Program-made: the position numbers and the translations under genes
Origin: Terriglobus roseus DSM 18391
Lineage (GTDB): Bacteria > Acidobacteriota > Terriglobia > Terriglobales > Acidobacteriaceae
Assembly: GCF_000265425.1 (NCBI RefSeq)
Contig: NC_018014.1
Coordinates: forward strand, 1,984,001 to 2,048,000
DNA length: 64,000 nucleotides
Direction: 5' to 3'
Notes under the pieces: model-generated
Databases searched by the model: none
What the model saw: only the letters and a program-made list of their open reading frames with translations
Told to the model about the DNA's origin: nothing
Shown: in pieces, positions 17,199 to 28,610 of the stretch
How the letters are laid out: each line of letters opens with the position of its first letter
Numbering within the stretch: position 1 is the stretch's first letter

Positions 17199-19457
17199 AT
17201 GCGCCGTTTCGTCCGTCTGCCCGTAGCCGCCTCCCTCGCAATTCTGCTGCCGCTCGCCGCTGTTTCTCAGCAGGCGCCAAAGCCAATCCTCGGCTTCACG
17301 CCGCAGACCGAAGCCGCGGAACGCACGTGGGAGACGAAGTTTCAGGCAATTCCCGCCGCAAAGAACATCGTCGACAACATGCACCGGCTCGCCGCACATC
17401 CACACAACGTCGGCTCCCTCGCTCAGCGTGCCAACGCCGAATGGATGGTTTCGCAGTACAAGTCCTGGGGTTGGGACGCAAAGATCGAACAGTTCGACGT
17501 GCTTTATCCCACACCGAAAGTGCGCGTTCTTGAGCTGCTCGGCAGCAAGCCCTATAAGGCAAAGCTCGAAGAGCCGCCCGTCCCGGAAGATCCCTACACC
17601 CAGGACAAGAGCCCCGCAATGCCGCCCTACAACATCTACGCGATGGATGGCGACGTCACCGGCCCGCTGGTCTACGCAAACTTCGGTCTGCCGGGCGACT
17701 ACGAAGAGCTGGAGCGCAACGGCATCAGCGTCAAGGGTGCCATCGTCATCACGCGCTACGGCGGCGGCTGGCGCGGTCTGAAGCCGAAGCTTGCCTATGA
17801 GCACGGCGCCATCGGATGCATCATCTACTCCGATCCTGCGGATGACGGTTACGGCCAGGGCGGCACAATACCCGCTGGCCCCATGCGTCCGGAGTGGGGC
17901 GTGCAGCGCGGCTCCGTAGCAGACACCACGCTCTACGCAGGAGACCCGCTCACGCCCGGCGAACCCTCCATCCCCGGCACGAAGCGCCTCGACATCAAGG
18001 CCAGCAAGACCATCATGCAGATCCCGACCATCCCCATCTCTTGGGGTGATGCGAAGCCGCTGCTCGAGCAGCTCGGCGGTCGCACCGTTCCTGTCTCATG
18101 GCGGGGCGGCCTGCCCATGACCTACCGCTTCGGTCCCGGCGCCGCCAAAGTCCACCTGAAGATCGAATCGGAATGGGGTACAAAGCCTGTCCTCGACGTC
18201 ATCGCCACCATGAAGGGCAGTGAAGAGCCCGAGACATGGGTCGTCCGCGGCAACCACTACGACGGCTGGGTCAACGGTGCCGACGACCCCGTCAGCGGCC
18301 AGTCCGCACTCCTCGAAGAAGCGCGTGCCTTGGGCGAACTGCACAAGCAGGGCTGGTCGCCCAAGCGCACACTCGTCTATGCCGCATGGGATGGTGAAGA
18401 GCCAGGACTCCTCGGTTCAACAGAATGGGCCGAGATGCACGCGGACCAGCTCACCAAGCACGGCGCCGTCTACATCAACAGCGACGAAAACGGCCGCGGC
18501 TACTTCGGCGGCAGCGGCTCGCAAAGCCTAGAACTCATGGTGAACGACGTCGCCCATGAGATGACGGATCCCGAAACCGGCAAGACCGTCTGGGAGCGCC
18601 AGAAGGCCGCGCAAAGCATCGGTCGCGGACGTGGCGCAGCCAGTCGTGAAGGCGCAACGGAGCGCGCCACCATCGAGTTCGGACCGGCAGGCAGCGGATC
18701 CGACTTCGCAGGCTTCATCGATCACCTTGGCGTCGCCTCCGTCAACATCGGCTTCGGCGGCGAGGATCGTGGCGGCACCTACCACTCGGCATACGACACA
18801 CCCTGGCACTGGGATCAGTTCGCAGATAAGGAAGAGGTCTACGGCAAGCTCTTCGCCCAGACCGCCGGTGTTATCGTCATGCGCATCGCAGATGCCGACG
18901 TCATGCCATACAACTTCACTGAACTCTCGCTCACGGTCAACGGCTACGCCGCAAGCCTGAAATCGGAAGTGAAGACCTTGCAGGCGGCCTCAATGGCGCG
19001 CACCCGCGCCCTGAAGAGCGGCGCCTATACCCTCACCAACGACCCGAAGAACTCGGTCGCGCCACCACCCGCGCTGTCCCTGCCGCCTGACATGGACTTC
19101 AGCGCGCTCGACGGAGCACTGGCCAAGCTCAGCGCGGCCTCGACGCGTTATCAGTCCATCGCAGGCAAGGCATCCATGATGTCGCCCGCAAAGCGCAAGG
19201 CATTGAACGACGGCCTGGCCCTCAGCGAGCGTAAGCTGATCAGCGAAGCCGGTCTGCCCGGGCGTCCGTGGACCAAGCATCTCCTCTACGCACCGGGCAC
19301 CTTCACCGGCTACGGTGCAAGCACCTTCCCAGGAGTTCGCGAAGCCGTCGAAGCGGGCCGCTATGACGAAGCCAACCAGCAACTCGGAGTTCTCGTCCAG
19401 TCCCTCAACGAAGAAGCCAGCTTTATCGATTCGCTTTCCGCTATGGTTGGTCAGTAG
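17199..19457 (+). CDS. Secreted M28-family peptidase, glutamate carboxypeptidase II-like
   Basis: 752 residues from ATG 17199 with TTCAGGAG upstream; the frame runs back to 17079 but that part precedes the signal peptide (MRRFVRLPVAASLAILLPL). A PA domain is at about 110-300. The M28 catalytic region shows HYDGWVNGADDPVSG (zinc His and bridging Asp), AWDGEEPGLLGSTEW (catalytic Glu pair) and GGTYHSAYDTPWHW (zinc His). A transferrin-receptor-like dimerisation domain occupies the C-terminus (about 610-750). Length and order match PSMA-like M28B proteins. Probably digests peptides outside the inner membrane. Confidence 0.92.
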   Translation: MRRFVRLPVAASLAILLPLAAVSQQAPKPILGFTPQTEAAERTWETKFQAIPAAKNIVDNMHRLAAHPHNVGSLAQRANAEWMVSQYKSWGWDAKIEQFDVLYPTPKVRVLELLGSKPYKAKLEEPPVPEDPYTQDKSPAMPPYNIYAMDGDVTGPLVYANFGLPGDYEELERNGISVKGAIVITRYGGGWRGLKPKLAYEHGAIGCIIYSDPADDGYGQGGTIPAGPMRPEWGVQRGSVADTTLYAGDPLTPGEPSIPGTKRLDIKASKTIMQIPTIPISWGDAKPLLEQLGGRTVPVSWRGGLPMTYRFGPGAAKVHLKIESEWGTKPVLDVIATMKGSEEPETWVVRGNHYDGWVNGADDPVSGQSALLEEARALGELHKQGWSPKRTLVYAAWDGEEPGLLGSTEWAEMHADQLTKHGAVYINSDENGRGYFGGSGSQSLELMVNDVAHEMTDPETGKTVWERQKAAQSIGRGRGAASREGATERATIEFGPAGSGSDFAGFIDHLGVASVNIGFGGEDRGGTYHSAYDTPWHWDQFADKEEVYGKLFAQTAGVIVMRIADADVMPYNFTELSLTVNGYAASLKSEVKTLQAASMARTRALKSGAYTLTNDPKNSVAPPPALSLPPDMDFSALDGALAKLSAASTRYQSIAGKASMMSPAKRKALNDGLALSERKLISEAGLPGRPWTKHLLYAPGTFTGYGASTFPGVREAVEAGRYDEANQQLGVLVQSLNEEASFIDSLSAMVGQ

Positions 19458-19481
19458 CGGATCGCCCAAACCAGGTACGAA

Positions 19482-19518
19482 AACGGGGAGCCGGGCATCC
19501 GACGGCTTCCCGTTCTTG
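19482..19518 (+). terminator. Intrinsic terminator after the M28 gene
   Basis: AACGGGGAGCCG pairs (one G-T) with CGGCTTCCCGTT around GGCATCCGA and is followed by CTTGTC; the T run is short. Confidence 0.75.
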
Positions 19519-19553
19519 TCTTATGTCGTGAACACAGCACTTGGAGGAATTAC

Positions 19554-20072
19554 ATGCGCAAGCAGTGGATCGCAACCCTTTGCCTGATCGGCGGCTGTAC
19601 CGTCGCAATGGCCGCACCGAAGAAGGCTCTGACCGTTCCCATGAAGGATTCCAAGGGAGCAGAGGTCGGCCAGATCATGATCACCGAGAAGGCCAAGACC
19701 GTGACACTGAATGTCATGCTGCACGGCATGCCTGCCGGCCAGCACGGCATTCACATCCACGCAAACGGCTCCTGCACCGCGCCTGAATTCACCGACGCCG
19801 GCGGCCACCTCAACCCCGATACCAAGAAGCATGGCTTCAAGAACCCCATGGGCCACCACGCTGGCGACTTCCCCAGCAGCATCACCGTCAAGGACGACGG
19901 CAACGGCTCCATGAAACTGACCAACAAGGACGTTACGCTGAAGCCGGGCGAGCCAAATTCCATCTTCGGCAAGTCCATCGTCGTGCATGAGTCAGCCGAC
20001 GACGAGATGACCGATCCCGCCGGCGCCTCCGGCAAGCGCATCGCATGCGGCGTCGTTCCCGAATCCATGTAG
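19554..20072 (+). CDS. sodC: Periplasmic Cu/Zn superoxide dismutase
   Basis: 172 residues; GGAGG six bases before ATG 19554. Signal peptide to AMAAP. Copper ligands appear in HGIHIHANGSC, the bridging and zinc His in GGHLNP and MGHHAGDFPS (which also supplies the zinc Asp). The C-terminal GKRIACGVV provides the second Cys of the conserved disulfide with GSC. The electrostatic-loop Arg near the C-terminus is the Arg of GKRIACG. Converts superoxide to peroxide and oxygen in the periplasm. Its stop is followed after seven bases by a long hairpin. Confidence 0.93.
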   Translation: MRKQWIATLCLIGGCTVAMAAPKKALTVPMKDSKGAEVGQIMITEKAKTVTLNVMLHGMPAGQHGIHIHANGSCTAPEFTDAGGHLNPDTKKHGFKNPMGHHAGDFPSSITVKDDGNGSMKLTNKDVTLKPGEPNSIFGKSIVVHESADDEMTDPAGASGKRIACGVVPESM

Positions 20073-20079
20073 TCCGTCA

Positions 20080-20124
20080 GTCTGCGTGCTCATTTCTGTT
20101 ACGAACAGGAATGGGCACGCAGAC
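20080..20124 (+). repeat. Long perfect hairpin downstream of sodC
   Basis: A 21-bp stem (19 Watson-Crick pairs, two G-T) closes on loop ACG. The outer ten pairs are GTCTGCGTGC/GCACGCAGAC. There is no T run after it, so it may be an atypical terminator or a transcript 3'-end stabiliser rather than a standard Rho-independent terminator. Confidence 0.75.
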
Positions 20125-20246
20125 CAGTATCCATACGGTCTCGAAAGACTTTTCGGATGAAGCTCTCACGTATCTCTGTCTGCCGTTGCCGGCCTGTGCG
20201 GGGCGGTGTCATGCGGAGTCCGTCATCAGGCATACAGCCTCGTGTC

Positions 20247-20335
20247 AGGCGGGCTGAACGTCCGCGACTTCTTAGCCCAGGGCGAAGCCCTGGGCTAAGA
20301 GTCCATCAAGCGATCGCGGGCTGAAGGCCTGCGAC
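20247..20335 (+). repeat. REP-like palindrome cluster
   Basis: A 27-base near-perfect palindrome at 20272-20298 has arms TTAGCCCAGGGC/GCCCTGGGCTAA with loop GAA. It is flanked on both sides by similar units of form GCGGGCTGAA-n-GCGAC (starting near 20249 and 20317). This arrangement resembles intergenic REP/BIME elements; that it recurs elsewhere in the genome cannot be tested from this window. The stretch 20073-20376 has no credible gene. Confidence 0.6.
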
Positions 20336-20376
20336 AAAATGCTTATGGTCACTGATCTCGATGCGCGAAACGTAGG

Positions 20377-21684
20377 TTACTTACCGTGGCTTCGAATACG
20401 CCGCGCAGGTGCAGGCAGAACGCGCTGAGCCGCCGGCAACAAAACGACGGTCGGCGCATCGTCAATCATGAGGTTCCCACGGCCTGCAGCAACCGGCTTC
20501 AAAGCGCCATTGCTCGCAAAGTGCAACACAGCCGGCACAGCACTCCCTTGAACATGCAGCACCACGGACTGCGGTGCCACCGGCGTCACCTTCCTCGTCT
20601 CCGGGTCATAGCCGGAAACCTCCTGCCACAGCAGCAGGATCGTCTCGCCGTTGCTCTTACGCAAAGCCAGGTGGTGCAGGGAAGTGTCGCCACCCTCCAG
20701 CTTCCAGGCTGCCGGCAGAACATCCTGCGCAGCAGCCTCAGCCTCGCTGAGCACGGTAGAATTCGTCTCTTGCAATAACTTCAGCAACGCACTTACGGCA
20801 GTAAATGCAGGCCGAGGCGTGAAGTCCGCGCGCAACAACCCGTCATGGTCGCGGATGCCGCGGTCTGGCACCTCCATATCAATCAACTCGTATAAATACG
20901 TTCGCCGGATGCCGTGCAGAAACTGCTCCAGCAGCAGCCGTACCGTGTACTTGCCGGCCACATCCTCCGGCACGCCATTTGCCACGCTGGGGTCGGCAAC
21001 ATAGCCACTCTCCGTGGTCATCAACGGCAGGGAACCGAAGGCACTCTGAGCCAACTGCAACGTCCACGGGTACGATCCGGTGCCGGCCTCATCGCGGCCC
21101 GCAGTCCCCGGATGACGTCCACCAAAGTAGTTATGCAGATTCCCGAACATGCAGTCGCACGGTTGCGTTCCAAACTCCGCAAACGATCCGCGACGCGTCA
21201 GCGCGGGTGCGACGGTGAAGATCTGCGTCCCGCTGGTGGCTTTCGTGATTTGCTGCTGAGCCTCGCGGACTTCCTTCAGCCAGCTCTCACTCGTCGCGTC
21301 CAACTCGTTCGGCGCTTCAATGCCCTCAAGCGATCCCGGCGCGCGCGTCGGAAAGGCTCGCAGCATCGGCGATGTCTCGGAGACATCGGTATACAACAAC
21401 GCATGCACACCATCGCGAGCCAGCAGCGTCAGCCCCGTGTAATAGTCCTCGACGTTGGAGTTCAGCAGTCCATCGCGCACATGCTTCACGCCCAGTTGCT
21501 TGATCGCCGTGCGCACGCGCAGCGAATCGCCATAGGCCGAATCCTGCGACGCAAGGTGCACGTTTACACCAACACTGTCGGTGAAACGGCTTGCAGGCAC
21601 GGTCTCCTGCGCGCACAGCAGCAACGGACAAACCAGGCACGCAGCACGCGCAACCCGCAGGCTTGCGCAGAGTCCTCGAAGCAT
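20377..21684 (-). CDS. Secreted clan GH-A-like glycoside hydrolase, family not assigned
   Basis: 435 residues from ATG 21684; upstream frame would overlap the neighbouring gene and lacks a signal peptide. An N-terminal hydrophobic segment ends LLLCAQE, which could be a signal peptide or lipobox. SVGVNVHLASQDSAYGD opens a (beta/alpha)8-like fold. IEAPNELD holds the Asn-Glu pair expected for the acid/base (E127), and LMTTESGYV holds a candidate nucleophile (E225), spacing typical of clan GH-A. A C-terminal beta domain follows. Probably a periplasmic or surface glycan hydrolase. It is 56 bases downstream of the FAD oxidoreductase gene on the same strand. Confidence 0.65.
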   Translation of the reverse strand: MLRGLCASLRVARAACLVCPLLLCAQETVPASRFTDSVGVNVHLASQDSAYGDSLRVRTAIKQLGVKHVRDGLLNSNVEDYYTGLTLLARDGVHALLYTDVSETSPMLRAFPTRAPGSLEGIEAPNELDATSESWLKEVREAQQQITKATSGTQIFTVAPALTRRGSFAEFGTQPCDCMFGNLHNYFGGRHPGTAGRDEAGTGSYPWTLQLAQSAFGSLPLMTTESGYVADPSVANGVPEDVAGKYTVRLLLEQFLHGIRRTYLYELIDMEVPDRGIRDHDGLLRADFTPRPAFTAVSALLKLLQETNSTVLSEAEAAAQDVLPAAWKLEGGDTSLHHLALRKSNGETILLLWQEVSGYDPETRKVTPVAPQSVVLHVQGSAVPAVLHFASNGALKPVAAGRGNLMIDDAPTVVLLPAAQRVLPAPARRIRSHGK

Positions 21685-21740
21685 CCACGCTCCTTTTATG
21701 GGTGACGCTACTGGATAGACGAAGCCATTCGCATTCAAGC

Positions 21741-23174
21741 TCACAGCCCCAGCGAGGGAAGCGCGACGCCCATATGTTTCGCTGCGACGGCAGCTGCGGA
21801 CCATCCGCACATCCCATGCACGCCACCACCGGGTGGCGTTGACGATGAGCAAAGATACACACCCTCGATCGGCGTGCGATACGGCGGCAGCGTCGGTCTG
21901 CGGACGATCTGCGCCAGGGTCATCGCACCGCCAGACACATCGCCGCCAACAAGGTTTGCGTTCCAGGCTTCCATCGCCGGAGCCGACCGCGTATGGCGCG
22001 CAAGAATCGTCGCACGAAACCCCGGCGCAAAACGTTCCACCTGTGCCTCGATGCGCGCCGTGTAATCCGCCGCGCTGCCATTGGGTACATGACAGTAAGC
22101 CCAGGCAGTGTGCATGCCCGCAGGCGCACGCGTGCTGTCGAAGAGGCTGGGCTGCGAGAGCAGAATGTAAGGCCGCTCGCACTCGCGACCCTCCCACGCG
22201 CTCAACTCGGAAGCCGCAATCTCATCGAAGCTGCCACCAAGATGAACTGTCCCGGCTCGCCGTGCCAGCGTCGCACTCCACGGGATCGGTGCAGACAGGG
22301 CCCAATCCACCTTGAACACACCGGGACTCTGCCGCACACGCTCAAACGGCTCGCGCTGTCTCTCAGAAATTGCTTCCCCTGCAAGCCGCACGAACTGCCG
22401 AGCCGTAACATCCAGCAGTACCGCATCATGCGATGGCAGCTCCCGCAGCGTATCTACGTGGCTGTTGATGTGGATGACGCCTCCCAGCGACTGCAGCAGC
22501 GACCCCAGGGCATTCGTGATCGACTGAGCACCTCCACGCGCGATAGGCCATCCCGTCGCATGCGCAGCACCTGCCAGCACTAACCCCGGCGCGGCACTTG
22601 CGATAAAGTGCAACGGCACATTCGAGTGACCGGCAAGGCCCGCAAACAACGTGCGCGCACGCTCTGTCTTGAAGTGCGTACGAGCCGCGAAGGACGCGGA
22701 CTGCAACGCCGTCAACCCGAATCGCGCCATCACCAATGGATGTCGCGGTACACGCAGCATCGGCCCAAGCGCGTCGCCAAGGAATCCCGGCCACGCATCC
22801 ATTAGTGGCTTCACCAACGCCCGCCAGGCATCCCCATCCTGGCCCAGCAGAGCGGCGGTCTCATCAAGATCATGCATCTGTCCGACGCAATCCCCACCGT
22901 CCAACGGGTGCGCCAGAGGTACATCTGGCTCGATCCACTGCAGGCCGTGTTCCCGCAATGGCAGCGTCTTGAAGAAAGGAGAAGCGATCCCGAGAGGAAA
23001 CACCGCCGCGCCGGCATCGTGAAGAAAGCCCGGCAACGTAAGGGCCTCCGTGCGAACACCGCCACCGATCGTCTCCGCAGCTTCGAAGACCGTCACCCGC
23101 ACACCTGCGCGCGCCAGCGCAACGCCGGCGCTCAGGCCGTTGGGTCCGCTGCCGACAATGACCGCATGCTTCAT
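21741..23174 (-). CDS. FAD-dependent phytoene-desaturase-like oxidoreductase
   Basis: 477 residues from ATG 23174. N-terminal AVIVGSGPNGLSAGVALARAG is the GxGxxG dinucleotide fold, followed by the acidic VTVFEAAETIGGGVRTE. The C-terminal VYLCSSSTPPGGGVHGMCGW is the FAD-binding motif typical of the CrtI/PYROXD2 group. No carotenoid genes are near, so carotenoid desaturation is not supported; many members have unknown substrates. Divergent from the ABC ATPase gene (about 100 bases between starts) and co-directional with the glycosidase-like gene. Confidence 0.85.
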   Translation of the reverse strand: MKHAVIVGSGPNGLSAGVALARAGVRVTVFEAAETIGGGVRTEALTLPGFLHDAGAAVFPLGIASPFFKTLPLREHGLQWIEPDVPLAHPLDGGDCVGQMHDLDETAALLGQDGDAWRALVKPLMDAWPGFLGDALGPMLRVPRHPLVMARFGLTALQSASFAARTHFKTERARTLFAGLAGHSNVPLHFIASAAPGLVLAGAAHATGWPIARGGAQSITNALGSLLQSLGGVIHINSHVDTLRELPSHDAVLLDVTARQFVRLAGEAISERQREPFERVRQSPGVFKVDWALSAPIPWSATLARRAGTVHLGGSFDEIAASELSAWEGRECERPYILLSQPSLFDSTRAPAGMHTAWAYCHVPNGSAADYTARIEAQVERFAPGFRATILARHTRSAPAMEAWNANLVGGDVSGGAMTLAQIVRRPTLPPYRTPIEGVYLCSSSTPPGGGVHGMCGWSAAAVAAKHMGVALPSLGL

Positions 23175-23275
23175 CCCTCGTCTGATGCGCCTGGTCGCAT
23201 GCCGTCAACATTACACTGGAACAAAGCGAGCAAGTTTGCGCACGGAGCGCAACAGCGATTCGCCGGAGCAAGCAC

Positions 23276-24082
23276 TTGCCTCACACCAATGCCGAGCCCT
23301 TCCTCTCGCTTCAGCACGTCTCCATCGCACGCGGCAACGCCACCGTGCTGCACGACGTAAGTCTCTCCATCCGCCGGGGCGAACGCGTCGCCATCCTGGG
23401 CCCCAACGGCTGCGGCAAATCCACCCTCATCAAGACCATGACGTGCGAGCTCTACCCGCTCATCACGCCCGGCATGCAGGTCGAGATCTTCGGCCGCCCA
23501 CGGTGGGACCTGACCGAGCTGCGCCGCAAACTCGGCGTCGTCACCTGCGAGACTCCCAGCAAAAGCGCACTGCACACGACATCCTTTGACGCAGTGCTCA
23601 CCGGCTTCTTCTCATCGGCAACGCTGTGGCCCAACCTCACGGTGACGGATGCAATGCGCGAGACGGCCGCCGCAGCACTAAAGCAGGTAGACGCAGAGGC
23701 CTTCGCAAGTCAGCCTCTGGGAGAACTCTCCGCCGGTCAGCAGAAGCGAGTCCTCATCGCACGCGCCCTCGTCGGCAGCGGACCCGTCGCCAGCGAACGA
23801 ATGCTGCTGCTCGACGAACCATCCAACGCACTCGACCTGGCCGCGCAGACAGAGCTACGTCAAACCATGCGCCAACTCGCACAGGACGGGACCGGCATCA
23901 TCCTTGTCACACATCACATCGCAGACATCGTGCCGGAGATTGACCGCGTACTCTTCATGCGCGAAGGCCGCATCGCAGGCGACGGCTCACGCAAAGAGAT
24001 GCTGACCGAAGAGAAGCTCTTCGAACTCTTCGGCGTGCACGTAAACCTCGCAGAGCGCGATGGCTTCCTGCACGCCTGGTAA
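23276..24082 (+). CDS. ABC transporter ATP-binding protein, without adjacent permease
   Basis: 268 residues from TTG 23276, the first usable start in frame. Walker A is GPNGCGKST, the signature LSAGQQKR, Walker B MLLLDEPSNALD, and the switch His is in LVTHHIAD. The N-terminal FLSLQHVSIARGNATVL is a standard ABC beta strand. No permease or binding protein is encoded next to it. The family resembles the single-domain ATPases near ModC/ModF or YlmA, but the substrate cannot be told. A hairpin separates it from the convergent arginine operon. Confidence 0.82.
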   Translation: MPHTNAEPFLSLQHVSIARGNATVLHDVSLSIRRGERVAILGPNGCGKSTLIKTMTCELYPLITPGMQVEIFGRPRWDLTELRRKLGVVTCETPSKSALHTTSFDAVLTGFFSSATLWPNLTVTDAMRETAAAALKQVDAEAFASQPLGELSAGQQKRVLIARALVGSGPVASERMLLLDEPSNALDLAAQTELRQTMRQLAQDGTGIILVTHHIADIVPEIDRVLFMREGRIAGDGSRKEMLTEEKLFELFGVHVNLAERDGFLHAW

Positions 24083-24094
24083 TCGAGAATTCGG

Positions 24095-24128
24095 GTGCCC
24101 CACGTCCGATTCGGAGACGTGGGCTCTT
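24095..24128. terminator. Hairpin between convergent ABC ATPase gene and arginine operon
   Basis: GCCCCACGTC and GACGTGGGC pair around CGATTCGGA; flanking T runs are weak. It sits between two convergent stops, so it could end transcription from either side. Confidence 0.55.
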
Positions 24129-24678
24129 AGTGATCCGCCCCGGTGAAGGCAATCTGCAACGGCACCAGCTCCGGCTGCTTGATCTTCGCAGGCCCAAGCA
24201 CCGCTACCCGCGGCACAGGCCCACGCAACATCGCAACCTCGTCACAAGCGTGCAGACGCGGACACTTCTGGCAATCCTTGTAGATCTTGTCTGGTAACGC
24301 CGTGCGATCCATCGTGGTGCGGAAGCCATACCGAAAGAAGAAATCCGGGATGCGCGTGAAGAGGCAGACCGTCTGCACGCCATGCACCTCCGCCTCATCC
24401 AGCAAAGCCTTCATCACAGCACTTCCGGCGCCCTGACCCTTGGCCTCAGGCTTCATAACAATCGAACGCACCTCGGCAAGGTGCGGCCCATAAAGATGCA
24501 GCGCACCGCAGCCAAGAAAGATCCCGCCCTCGCTATGCGCCACATGGAAATCGCGAATGTTCTCGCAGATCTCCGCATATTGCCGGCGCAGCAACGTGCC
24601 ATCGCCCGACAGCGAATTCACCAGCTCGAAGATATCGGCAGCATCCTGCAGACGCGCCTGACGAACACTAGATCCCAC
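24127..24678 (-). CDS. argA: GNAT N-acetyltransferase, probable N-acetylglutamate synthase
   Basis: 183 residues from GTG 24678, which overlaps the argH stop and has GGAGACGGGGG upstream; another GTG at 24702 is possible. The acetyl-CoA site is visible as VMKPEAKGQGAGSAVMK, and the GNAT fold continues with TRIPDFFFRYGF. CPRLHACDEVAM is a conserved Cys-containing tail. Short GNAT-only NAGS proteins are known in several phyla, and this is the only candidate for the first step of the pathway here. Position as last gene of a complete arginine operon is the main support. Without it the call would be only GNAT. Confidence 0.78.
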   Translation of the reverse strand: MGSSVRQARLQDAADIFELVNSLSGDGTLLRRQYAEICENIRDFHVAHSEGGIFLGCGALHLYGPHLAEVRSIVMKPEAKGQGAGSAVMKALLDEAEVHGVQTVCLFTRIPDFFFRYGFRTTMDRTALPDKIYKDCQKCPRLHACDEVAMLRGPVPRVAVLGPAKIKQPELVPLQIAFTGADH

Positions 24679-26086
24679 GCGCCGCCCCCGTCTCCAAAGC
24701 ACTCAACCGACGACCAGCGGCCGCAAGCGCTTCCGCCACACGGTGCACCGCCGTGCCGCCAATCACATCATGGCAATCCAACGTAGCCTTCAGCGTAACG
24801 GCCGCATGGAAGTCCTCGCCAAACTCATCGCCAAACTTCTTCAGCTCTTCCACCGAAAGCTCGTTCAACTCGCGACCACTGTCCAAACCAAAACGGACCG
24901 CATTGCCAATCTTCTCGTGCGCCGTGCGGAAGGGAACACCCTTATAAACCAGGTAAGTCGCAGCAGCCATCGCGTTCAAATAGCCCGACTGCGCAGCCTC
25001 TTCCATCCGCGGATAACGGAACTGCAACGCAGCCGTAAACGGAGCCATCAACGGCAGCATACCCGCAAACGTCTCGGCCACCTCAAACGTAGCCTCCTGC
25101 GTCTCCTGCATATCCTTGTTGTATGCCAGCGGCAGTCCCTTCAGGATCGTTGCAAAGGTAGTAGCCGCACCCAGCAGACGCCCGCTCTTACCCCGCACAA
25201 GCTCCGTCAGATCAGGATTCTTCTTCTGCGGCATTGCAGAAGACCCGGTGCTAAAAGCCTCCGGCAAATCCACAAACCCAAACTCCGCTGTCGCATGTAG
25301 CGTAATCTCTTCCGCAAAGCGCGACAGATGCAGCCCAATGGTCGCCGCCACCTGCGCAAACTCCAGCGCAAAATCACGATCGCTCGTGGCATCCATGCTG
25401 TTCGCAGTCGGCGCAGTAAAACCAAGCTCACGCGCCGCAATCGTGCGATCCAGCGCCAGCGTAGCGCCCGCAATCGGTCCCGAACCCAACGGGCAGAAGT
25501 TCATCCGCGCCCGGGCATCTTGCAGCCGTGAAATATCCCGCACGGCCATCTCAAAATAAGCCATAAGCCAATGCGCCACCAGCACAGGCTCTGCACGCTG
25601 CAGATGCGTATAGCTCGGCATCGCATGCTCGCCCGCAGTCTTCGCGAGCTCCAGCAGGGCAGCCGCCCACGCCTTCAAATCCACCACAGCGCGATCGATA
25701 GCATCCCGCACATAGAGCCGGAGATCCGTAGCAATCTGTTCATTGCGCGAGCGTCCGGTGTGCAGCTTCAGTGCAACGGTGCCGACACGCTTCTGCAACT
25801 CCAGCTCAAGAAAATGATGCACATCTTCCGGCACATCTGTCGCAACATTCAGACTGCCCGCAGCAAAGTTTTCCCCGATCGCGCGCAGCCCATCAACGAT
25901 CTGCGCAAGCTCTTCGCTCGTAAGAATGTTCGCCGCAGCAATCGTCTTTGCATGCGCCGTGCTCGCCGCTATTTCCTGCGGAATCAGACGCCAGTCAAAT
26001 GGAAACGACCGCTGCCACTGCTCGAAGGCCTTGTTCAACGGCTCGCGAAAGCGGCCGGACCACATCTTGGTGGGTTCATTCGACAT
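24668..26086 (-). CDS. argH: Argininosuccinate lyase
   Basis: 472 residues, full length. MWSGRFREPLNKAFEQWQ is the usual N-terminus, LHTGRSRNEQIATDLRL a substrate-binding block, and GSSAMPQKKNPD the fumarase/aspartase superfamily signature with the catalytic Ser loop. Cleaves argininosuccinate to arginine and fumarate in the cytoplasm. ATG 26086 lies two bases after the argG stop, and its 3' end overlaps the argA-like gene, so it is translationally coupled on both sides. Confidence 0.96.
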   Translation of the reverse strand: MSNEPTKMWSGRFREPLNKAFEQWQRSFPFDWRLIPQEIAASTAHAKTIAAANILTSEELAQIVDGLRAIGENFAAGSLNVATDVPEDVHHFLELELQKRVGTVALKLHTGRSRNEQIATDLRLYVRDAIDRAVVDLKAWAAALLELAKTAGEHAMPSYTHLQRAEPVLVAHWLMAYFEMAVRDISRLQDARARMNFCPLGSGPIAGATLALDRTIAARELGFTAPTANSMDATSDRDFALEFAQVAATIGLHLSRFAEEITLHATAEFGFVDLPEAFSTGSSAMPQKKNPDLTELVRGKSGRLLGAATTFATILKGLPLAYNKDMQETQEATFEVAETFAGMLPLMAPFTAALQFRYPRMEEAAQSGYLNAMAAATYLVYKGVPFRTAHEKIGNAVRFGLDSGRELNELSVEELKKFGDEFGEDFHAAVTLKATLDCHDVIGGTAVHRVAEALAAAGRRLSALETGAARGI

Positions 26087-26088
26087 GA

Positions 26089-28602
<2,514 letters not shown>

Positions 28603-28610
<8 letters not shown>

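Noticed and set aside
21685-22197. Upstream extension of the GH-A-like gene into the FAD oxidoreductase gene
   Set aside because: A signal peptide begins at 21684 and the extension overlaps a well-supported gene in another frame.
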